From Acanthamoeba lenticulata (lineage: Eukaryota; Discosea; Longamoebia; Acanthamoebidae), in contig NAVB01000202.1 in the NCBI GenBank assembly GCA_002179805.1, forward strand, positions 1 through 25,196: a stretch of DNA of 25,196 bases, written 5' to 3'. The translations under genes and the position numbers were made by a program. A model generated the notes under the pieces. It was not told the origin of the DNA. It did no database searches and saw only the letters and a program-made list of their open reading frames with translations. Positions 18,138-25,196 of this stretch are shown piece by piece. Every line of letters starts with the position of its first letter. Position 1 is the stretch's first letter.

Positions 18138-20174
18138 ATGGTGGAGCTGGCAACAGGCGCAGGCATCTGCTTTGTCGTGTGCGCGTTCGCTCTGAGCCGC
18201 ACCCTTCGCGGCCTGGTGGGTCACGGCATCTCTTCCCTGCTGCTTGCGGGGGTGGTCCTCGTGGCCTACTGGCGGGTAGGTTCCTCATTTTCCCCGACAT
18301 GTTGGACTGCCGTCCGGAAACATGCTCACCCCTTGGCTTGTGCAACTGCACGCAACTTGTTCAGTTGTACGCCAACTTTGTCAACGGCAAATGGTGGCGG
18401 CCGGACCTGGCCTTCCTGCGACTGCGCCAACCAGAACTCTTCGAAAGCAAGCCAGACCAGGGCCTGCTAAGCAGCACTGCCGAAGCAGTCAAGCACAGCC
18501 TCGACACCGGTAGGCCCGCTCCCGCTCCCGTTTCTTCAAGAGACGACTCACTCACACGTGCTGTGTTGTCTTTCGTACGTAGAGTTCTACATCCGCGATC
18601 ACGGGTTCGACTACGAAAGGCATGAAGTGACCACGGCGGATGGCTACATCCTCCACTGCTACCGCGTCTTCAAGAAGGAGAAGCGGGACTCGAGCCTCCC
18701 GCCCATCCTCCTCCAGCACGGCTTGTTCCAGTCCTCTGGCATCTTCGTCACGAGCGAGGATGACAGCATGGCCTTCCACTTTGCTGAGAAGGGGTACGCA
18801 TCGTCTTCTCTTGCCTACATTTTTTATTCAATAATTTATTATTATTATTATGTTTGTTAAAATTTTTTATTTATTATTTTCTAGTTCTCGTTGCTCACCC
18901 GTTGTCGCCATGGGCAGGTACGACGTGTGGCTGGGCAACAACCGGTGCATCCACGAGAAGGGTCACACGAACATGCACCCCCACGAGGAGCAGTACTGGG
19001 AGTGGGGCCTTGACGAGCTGGGCGAGTTCGACTTCCCCGCCTTTGTCAACTACGTCTGCAAGTGCGCCACGCCCCTCCTCCTCCTCCTCTTGCCTCTTCC
19101 CCGCGCGCCACTTGCTCACCATCAGCCTCTCTTGGGTGCCTACAGGACGACCGGGCGCGAGAAGGTTGTGTTTGTGGGCCACTCGCAGGGCAACGCACAG
19201 GCCTTTGTCGGTCTGGCCCGCAACCCGGCCGTGGCCAACAAGCTCGAGCTCTTCGTGGCGCTCGCTCCGGCGTTTTTCATCGGCCGTCTCGGGTACGGCC
19301 CTCGCTTCCCCCTTTGACTCGCCTCACGCGCACGAAAGTGCGCATGCGCGGGATGGGAACGCGTGAGGGCGCTGACCGGTTGGCCAACTCCGCCTTTTCC
19401 ATAGGCACTGGGCGCTGGAGGTGATGGTGTCCATGCCCTCCTCCATCTTCTACCGCCTCTTTGGCGAGCACTCGTTCATCCCCATAATGTACGTCGTCCA
19501 GCGGCTGATGGCTCCTCAGGTGCGTCGCCCGCTCTCCCCCCCAAACATCCGGGCCCGGCGCTCACCTGGCCTCGCCTTCCCTCCCTCCGTCGCTCGTGCC
19601 GACAGGCATTCGGGCATCTGGCCTACAACATGTTCAATTACCTGTTCAACTGGAGCGACACGTACTGGTGCCACTGGCGCAAGACCAAGTACTTCCTCTT
19701 CACGCCCAGGCCCGTGTCGTCCCGGCTTATCCACCACTGGGGTGAGATCACCAAGACCGGCCAGCTCAAGCCCTACACCGCGGCCAGCCGGTGCGTCTTG
19801 CTCTCCGCGGGGGCGAGGCGCGAGGGGATGATGCATCACTCACGACGAATGTGCGTTTGTTCAGGCGAAGCGCCCGCGCGACGACGACGACGACGGACGA
19901 CGAGCTGGGCGCGCGCGAGAGGGAGCCCACGGTCTACTCGGTGGCCAACATCGGATGCCCCGTGGCCCTGTTCTACGGCGGAAGGGACAAGCTGGTGCAC
20001 GGACGGGCCCTGGTAGAGACGCTCCAGGCCTCGAAGGAGGTGAACCTCGTCCACCACAGCGAGATCCCTCACTACGAGCACATGGACGTCGTGTGGGCGC
20101 ACGATGCGCGCGACACCGTGTTCGAGCCCATCGACGCGCTCATCCGCGGCAATGTCCCACTGCGGCGAGCGTAG
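18138..20174 (+). CDS. Acid-lipase-type alpha/beta hydrolase with N-terminal membrane anchor
   Basis: Eight exons: 18138-18275, 18365-18509, 18583-18793, 18918-19061, 19146-19292, 19405-19519, 19606-19790, 19865-20174. Total 464 aa, all phases consistent. Residues 5-45 carry two hydrophobic stretches (GAGICFVVCAFAL and SSLLLAGVVLVAYW) rather than a cleavable signal peptide. The lipase domain starts at YIRDHGFDYERHEVTTADGY. It has the LLQHGLFQSS oxyanion region and GYDVWLGNNR, both signatures of the lysosomal acid/gastric lipase family. The nucleophile is S226 in GHSQG, the acid D402 in GGRDKLVH and the base H433 in YEHMDVVW, so the triad is complete. It should hydrolyse neutral lipid or sterol esters at a membrane, perhaps endosomal or ER. 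Exon 8 begins with an Arg/Thr/Asp-rich insert (residues 362-381) absent from typical members. The intron at 18794-18917 is AT-rich. Confidence 0.85.
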
Positions 20175-20236
20175 GACGGCAAGCCGCGACGCGACGCGAT
20201 CCATCCATGGAGAGATATTTTTCGTTTTGTACAGGC

Positions 20237-20282
20237 CACCACGCCCACGTCATGTTGGTGGCGGCGCCTTGCCGCAAGGCGC
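20237..20282 (+). other. Two adjacent inverted repeats 3' of the lipase gene
   Basis: The first pair is CCACCA (20237-20242) with TGGTGG (20257-20262), around a 14-nt loop. The second is GCGCCTTG (20264-20271) with CAAGGCGC (20275-20282), a perfect 8-bp stem with a 3-nt loop. They lie 62-108 nt after the stop codon and may fold in the 3' UTR. The role is unknown. Confidence 0.5.
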
Positions 20283-20358
20283 GGTTGTCTTTGGCGGGGC
20301 CAGCGACAACTTTTCCTCCGCGCAACCGCAGCCTCACACGGCAGCGGTCACCCTGACC

Positions 20359-20442
20359 CCATAAATACCGATTGCACTGCCAATCCGATTTCAAAGCGAG
20401 CCCCGTGGTCGGCGAACGAAATGAGGGCGAAGTCCGCCCAAT
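20359..20442 (+). promoter_or_regulatory. TATA-like and CCAAT-like elements upstream of the dehydrogenase gene
   Basis: A TATA-like CCATAAATACC lies at 20359-20369. CCAAT pentamers lie at 20380-20384 and 20438-20442. If the TATA element works, transcription would start near 20390-20400, with a long leader interrupted by an intron. The gene's strong codon bias suggests high expression, which fits a TATA promoter. No experimental support is available. Confidence 0.4.
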
Positions 20443-20471
20443 GGCAACGCCCACGGGCCAGCTTCGCCTGC

Positions 20472-20748
20472 GTAAGTGACCCCTTTTTTTCTTTGTTCCC
20501 ACCGTCGCCAAGCAGTCTTTTCGCCTCTTGCGTGTCACCCACACAACTCCAGTACGCGCACCCTTCTGTTTTTTGGGCCCACCTGCCAAAACTGGATTGC
20601 GCCACGCGTTGCTCTTTTCTTCTCTGTCAGCTTTTTTCGTTCGGCCAGCAGCCACCGCTTTTTCTGCTATTCAGTCACGTGTAATCAGCAGGATTGACAC
20701 ATTCGTGTGAGTCAGTCGCTCATTTTAGTCTTTCTCTCACTTCTCCAG
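20472..20748 (+). other. Probable 5' UTR intron of the dehydrogenase gene
   Basis: A strong GTAAGT donor at 20472 and a CTCCAG acceptor ending at 20748, after a long T/C-rich tract, would define a 277-nt leader intron ending 32 nt before the ATG. An alternative acceptor is CTGTCAG ending at 20630. Confidence 0.4.
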
Positions 20749-20780
20749 ACACAACAAAATCACTTCTAGCACTACCACAA

Positions 20781-22129
20781 ATGGACGGCAAGCCTACTGT
20801 GTTGGTTCTGGGTGCTACTGGCTTCATTGGCCGCAACCTCGTCAAGTACCTCATCGAGAATGACCTCGCTCAGGTGACTGCTGTGGACAAGGTCCTTCCC
20901 AGCCTCTCCTACCTCAGCCCTCAGGAGGAGGCCCTCTTCGAGAAGGCCAACTTCATGCAGAAGAATCTCGTCAGCCCTGGTACGTTGAAGATTCAAGTAA
21001 CCTGGTGGGTTCTATCGAATTACTGATTCTTTGTTAATCGTGGTTGTATAACATTCCTTCAGCTTCTATTGCCTCCATCTGGAGCGACAGCGGCATCAAG
21101 TTCGATTACGTCATCAACTGCGCTGCCGAGACCAAGTATGGCCACACCGACGAGGTCTACAAGGAGCGCGTGCACCACCTGTCGGTTGCCTGTGCCCAGG
21201 AGGCCGCCAAGCAGGGCGTCAAGAGGTTCATTGAGGTGTCGACCGCCCAGGTTTACGAGCCCAGCAACAAGCCTAAGGATGAGAGCGGCAAGGTCGATCC
21301 CTGGACCAACCTGGCCAAGTGGAAGCTCCAGTGCGAGCAGGACCTCAAGACCATCTCTGGCTTGAGCGTCGTTTTCGTTCGCCCCGCCATCGTCTACGGC
21401 CCTGGCGACAGGACTGGCATTGGTACAATTCTTCTTCCAATTCCCAACAGGCCCTGTCTTTTTACCTCACTAACTCACCATCTGTCTTTCTCTTCAGCTC
21501 CTCGCATCATTTGCGGCGCCATCTACAAGCACCTCGACAAGAAGATGAAGTTCCTCTGGAGCGGTGACATGAAGATCAACACTGTTCACGTCCACGATGT
21601 TGCCAAGGCTCTCTTCCACCTCTGCACTCACGGTGACGATGGTGCTGTGTACAACCTTGCCGACAAGAGCAACACTGGTACGTAGATTTGCTGGCAACAT
21701 CAGTTTTCAATTCAAATTAATCTTGCTCTGACTGGCCCCCCTTTCCTCGTTGCCTTTTTGGTCCATGCAGACCAGGAGCTCGTGAACAAGTACCTCGCCA
21801 ACATCTTCGGCATCAAGACCGACTTCTTCGGCTCCGTCAAGTCGAACATGGCCAAGGCCCTCGGCATGGACACCGTCACTTCGCAGGTCAACGATAAGCA
21901 CGTTGCCCCGTGGAGCAAGATGACCAAGGAGAAGGGCATCGAGGTCACTCCTCTCTCGCCCTACCTCGACAAGGAGCTCCTCGGCAACAACGCCCTCAGC
22001 GTCGACGGCTCGGCGATCGAGAAGACTGGCTTCACCTACGACGTCCCTGAGTTCAGCGAAGACAAGCTGAGGGAGTGGGTGGCCTACTACACCGCCCTCA
22101 AGCTCTTCCCCGAGGGCTACGCCCAGTAA
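20781..22129 (+). CDS. Extended short-chain dehydrogenase/reductase-like protein (NAD-dependent epimerase family)
   Basis: Four exons (20781-20979, 21063-21422, 21498-21677, 21771-22129) give 365 aa. All three introns interrupt codons in phase 1 after a G. The N-terminal Rossmann fold reads VLVLGATGFIGRNLVKYLIE (GxxGxxG from residue 11). Further extended-SDR marks are DYVINCAAETKYG, KRFIEVSTAQVYEPS, VVFVRPAIVYGPGDRTG and VHVHDVAKALFHL. At the catalytic YxxxK position the sequence is PWTNLAKWKLQCEQ, so the Tyr seems missing although a Lys and the following helix remain. It may bind NAD(P) and a sugar or sterol-like ligand without normal redox chemistry. Codons are almost all C- or G-ending (AAG, GAG, GCC, ATC, CTC), much more biased than in neighbouring genes, implying abundant protein. 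The start is the first in-frame Met and gives a standard Rossmann N-terminus. Confidence 0.88.
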
Positions 22130-22480
22130 GTGCGGTAAGCGATTGTGGGACAACGTGGAGTCACGGCGGGTTTCTTCTCCTCTTCTGTGTGGGTGGGCTG
22201 GCCTCGCTGTGCTGTCGTGACTCCTCTCTGGAGAGACTCCCCTTCCGCGCACTCGTGTCTCTATATGATATCATATTCCTCAACTGCTCAGGTGTCACAT
22301 AAAAATAAACACACAAAAACTGTTTCATTACGCAGCCGCAGACCCAAATTGCACTTAGTGGTGGGACCTCCTCCAAGAGTGCCTTCGGTCCTACAACGTT
22401 TCCCCCAGAGAGGACGAAGTCGGGCCTGACCATGCTGCCCGCAAGAACAATGCTCGCCAAACCACAAAAAATGATACAAT
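22130..22480. other. Convergent 3' spacer between dehydrogenase and ankyrin genes
   Basis: These 351 nt separate two stop codons of convergent genes. Apart from the AATAAA at 22304 and an AT-rich strip near 22265-22320, I see nothing coding or structured. No clear poly(A) signal is visible for the minus-strand gene. Confidence 0.5.
22304..22309 (+). terminator. Poly(A) signal of the dehydrogenase gene
   Basis: AATAAA sits 175 nt after the TAA stop at 22129, in an A-rich stretch. Confidence 0.55.
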
Positions 22481-25196
22481 TTACTTTTGCCGAGCTAGAG
22501 GGCCAAAGGTGCCACGCTTCGCGAGCGTGCACAAGCGCTCGTCTTCAGACATGTTGCGTTCAGCCTCTTCGACAGCCGACATGGCGCCCTCCAAATCGTG
22601 GCTGTGTGAAACCCCCCCACCCACAAACAATGGGCCAGCGGCCCGTTTTAGACCTCGAGCTGCGAGGGATTGCAGGGTAACGCACTTCTTCATGGCCTGT
22701 TTGAACAGCTCGGTGGCCGTGTCCGCAGGCTTCTTGGCGCCATGTCTCACGAGCAGCTCGACGACCTCTCGCCGCTTGAAGTCATGCGCCACCTTCACTG
22801 GCGTGCGAGCCGACTTGTCCTGCGCGGCCACGTCGGCATTGTGCTCGAGCAGCACGTTGACCACCTCCACGAAGCCCGCCCTGCATGTGTGTTCATGAAA
22901 ACAGCGATCAAGATGTCGAGGTCAGTGCTCGCCCCAGCCTTTTCTGCGGAGACGCGCGGCTATACCCGCTGGCGATGTGCAGCGCTGTGCTGCCGGTGGT
23001 GATCTCTTTGGCGTTGATGTCGGCCTTGTGCTCTACCAACAGCAGCCGCAGCGCCTCGACCTTGCCGGCCTCGGCCGCGTAGTGAATGGCGGCGCGACCT
23101 TGGGCGTCCTTGGCGTCGATGTCGAGCGGCCCGGCGCCTCCTGCGTCGGGCGCGAGGAGGAACGCGACGATGTCGCGGTGCGGCCCGTGGATGAGGGCGC
23201 TCACGAGGGGCGAGTGGGAAGAGGAGTCCAGCAGGTGCAGCGTCTCGCGCGCCTCCTTGGAGGCCGTAAGAAGCAGGCGGACGGCTTCTCGGTCGCCGAC
23301 GCGGCACGCCACGTGCAGCGGCGTCTCGCCTGTCGCCCATGCCAGCGTGAAGAATGTCAGCAATGCAATCACCAGAAGGCGGGAATGGGGGAGGCAAGAA
23401 TGGATGCCTTTGACGTTTCGCAGGAGAACGTCGCCGCCGTGCTTGCAGAAGAGGGCGAGCAGCTCGAGATCGCCCTTGGCGGCACACTCGTGCAGGGGCG
23501 AGTGGCCGGCCTCCTTCTCGCGCACGTTGACTCCACCGCCTCGACACACACCACGGGCCACCAGGTGTTGAACCAACTGGCTTCGCGCTTCGTTCTTTCT
23601 CGCTCTTTCCTCGTCGCTTTCGTTTTCGTTTTCGTTCTTCTTGGCCTGCGCTCCGGCGAGAATGTGAAGCAGGTTGCGGCCCTTCTTGTCGAGGGAATGC
23701 AGCGAGATGCCGCTGCGCGGGCCCGTCAGGAAATTGAGGATCTCCTCCGTCGCCCGCCAGTAGGCCGCCGAGCCGTCACCCCCGTGCATCCGCTCGTGCA
23801 CCACCGAGTGAAGCGGGCCGAGGCCGTCCTCCCCGTACTCGGCCTCCACTGACGTGCCCTTCTTCTTGATCTCGTCGATAAGGACCGCCACCACTTCCGT
23901 GTGCGCCTTTCGCACTGTTCTCCGGGAGGTGGCGGGGAGTGGACATCAGCCGGCGTGTCAAAAAAAGAATGAAAAAGAGCGAAAAAGAAAGAAGCGGGGG
24001 GGGGGAGTCCAGGGCGTACCAGCAAGGTGCAGGGCGGTGTTGCCCTTCTGATTCGTGGAGAGGGGCAGAGCGGCCCCGACCAGGAGTTGCTTCACCGCCC
24101 TGTGTCCACCGGAGGTGAGCTCTCACGCACGCACAGAAGCTGTGCCCAGGAAGACCCCCCCCCAAGGTTGGTGGTGGCCACGTACGCGACTTTGCCGAAG
24201 AGGGCGGCGAGATGAAGCGGCGTGTTCCCGTGGGTCGTGCGCGGGTTGACCGGCGCTCCGCGGCTCACCAGCGTCTCGATGCACGCCGCATGCCCTCGCG
24301 CGGCTGATGCGCGCGCAGACACGCACACGGTGGAGGTGCGGGTGAGTTCAAGTGGAGCGCACGACAAACGCGGGGAACGCACCGGCCAGATGGAGGGGCG
24401 TTTGCTCCCACTTGTCGACGGCGGCGATCTTGGCGTGGGACGACAGCAGCACGCCCACCACGGGCTGGTGGCCCTGGTAGCAGGCCTCGTGGAGGGCGGT
24501 CCTCTTCTTGTCCAACGTGAAGAAGTCGATGTTGGCGTTCTTGGAGAGCAGCAGCGAAACGAACGCCGCGTGCCCGGCCCCGGCCGCCAGGATCAGCGGC
24601 GTCGCGCCTGCGTAGCCCGGCTCATGAGCACTTCGTGAGTGAACCAGCCAATCAAGAATCAAAACAGAGTCAGCCAGGGGGAGGGCACGCACCAGATTGG
24701 CCGCAGCGCCCATCGATGTCGGCCGTGCCGAGCGACAGCAGCTGCCGCCCAAAGGCCTCCCAGCCGTAGAGCGCCGCAAAGTGGAGCGGACCGCGCCCTG
24801 CAGACCACCACACCAGCGGTGAGGCGATGGCTGGAAGGGGGCGATGGAAGAGGCGAGGCGCGAGCGCACCCTGCTCGTCGCGGATGTCGATGCGGGAGCT
24901 GTTCTCGAGGAGGAGCGAGGCCGTGTCCTCGTGCCGGCCGTCGAGGGCGCAGCTGAGGGGCGTGTTGCCCCACTGGTCGCAGGCGTTGACCAGCGGACGG
25001 CCCTTCTTGAGGATCGACAGGACCGTCTCGGAATCGCCCTTCATGCTCGCCACGTGCAGCGCCGTGCGGCCTTCGTCGTCGGGCGTGCTGACGTCAGCGC
25101 CGTTCTCAAGCAACAGCTCGACCAGCTGGCCGACCAGCTTGGCGTTGTGCTTACCGGACAGCCTGTCCAGGCAGGCGAGTGAGAACAAAGCAATAA
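22481..25196 (-). CDS. Multi-ankyrin-repeat protein; 5' end outside window
   Basis: Eight exons on minus: 25196-24870 (open to the edge), 24797-24693, 24607-24383, 24303-24186, 24099-24020, 23914-23408, 23329-22966, 22880-22481. They keep one frame and give 707 residues to the stop. Roughly a dozen ankyrin repeats are visible, for example GRTALHVASMKGDSETVLSI, GNTPLSCALDGRHEDTASLL, ATPLILAAGAGHAAFVSLLL, RTALHEACYQGHQPVVGVLL, GNTPLHLAALFGK, HSPLHECAAKGDLELLAL, ETPLHVACRVGDREAVRLLL and AAIHYAAEAGKVEALRLLLV. A charged insert (KKNENENESDEERARKNEAR) interrupts the array. The last 80 residues are non-ankyrin. No catalytic domain is in view, so it is likely a scaffold, but the missing N-terminus could carry one. 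One junction (23408/23329) appears to use a GC donor. Confidence 0.75.
23996..24005. repeat. G10 homopolymer in an intron
   Basis: Ten G on plus (C on the transcribed strand) lie inside the ankyrin-gene intron 24019-23915, close to its GTACGC donor. A second C9 run on plus near 24156-24164 lies in the next upstream intron, also near a donor. Confidence 0.8.

Larger units (their letters stand above)
20175..20780. other. 606-nt spacer between lipase and dehydrogenase genes
   Basis: The left part is lipase 3' UTR with hairpins. The middle (20359-20442) has TATA- and CCAAT-like elements. The right part is pyrimidine-rich and probably 5' leader and leader intron of the dehydrogenase gene. A 171-codon frame open on minus across 20140-20655 looks like chance, as it has no recognisable sequence and overlaps the lipase end. 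Confidence 0.5.

Noticed and set aside
20140..20655. Minus-strand open frame (171 codons) between lipase and dehydrogenase
   Set aside because: It is Arg/Lys-rich with no domain, overlaps the lipase 3' end, and the plus strand shows promoter-like elements here.
23340..23400. Transmembrane helix (LLVIALLTFFTLAW) in the ankyrin protein
   Set aside because: It lies exactly where the ankyrin consensus should be continuous and is better explained as an unspliced GC-AG intron.
22977..23852. Long plus-strand open frame (about 291 codons) opposite the ankyrin gene
   Set aside because: It mirrors GC-rich ankyrin codons on the other strand, matches no family, and the minus strand has clear repeat motifs and frame-consistent splice sites.

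Overview
This looks like nuclear DNA of a free-living amoeba, most likely Acanthamoeba or a close relative. The signs are GC-rich, tightly packed genes on both strands, each cut by many short introns (mostly 50-120 nt) with GTGCGT, GTACGT or GTTCGT donors, and AT-rich spacers, several of which carry AATAAA. The families present also fit: ankyrin and F-box proteins, a RhoGAP, a kinase with a receiver-like domain, and TAF12. I rebuilt the gene models by reading splice sites by eye and checking that every junction keeps frame. No transcript or homology search was available.

Layout, left to right. (1) 89-956, minus: 5' part of a secreted protein with a probable beta-helix fold, cut by the left edge. 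(2) 1240-4317, minus: a 13-exon Ser/Thr kinase of about 623 aa with an N-terminal degenerate receiver domain. (3) 4580-9571, minus: an 11-exon gene of about 1357 aa. It reads without a stop from an acyl-CoA-synthetase-like domain through an acidic linker into an F-box, ankyrin repeats and a C-terminal membrane anchor. (4) 9911-11100, plus: TFIID/SAGA subunit TAF12, divergent from gene 3. (5) 11199-12210, plus: an unknown, probably nuclear, acidic/basic protein. (6) 12318-14216, plus: a zinc hydrolase of the aspartoacylase/succinylglutamate desuccinylase family. (7) 14376-15767, plus: an unknown protein built from 48-residue tandem repeats. (8) 15892-17650, minus: a RhoGAP protein with a proline/serine-rich linker and C-terminal coiled coil, convergent with gene 7. 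(9) 18138-20174, plus: a membrane-anchored acid-lipase-type alpha/beta hydrolase. (10) 20781-22129, plus: an extended short-chain dehydrogenase/epimerase-like protein with strongly biased codons and a TATA/CCAAT promoter. (11) 22481-25196, minus: a long ankyrin-repeat protein, cut by the right edge.

The genes do not form one pathway, and operon logic does not apply to this nuclear genome. The strongest candidate for something undescribed is gene 3. It appears to tether an F-box/ankyrin substrate adaptor to a membrane and fuse it to an adenylate-forming fold whose nucleotide-binding and catalytic motifs are eroded, as expected for a lipid- or nucleotide-sensing pseudoenzyme rather than an active synthetase. 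Second is gene 2, a receiver-like domain without the phosphoacceptor, fused to a kinase. Third is gene 7, with a 48-residue repeat that I do not recognise.
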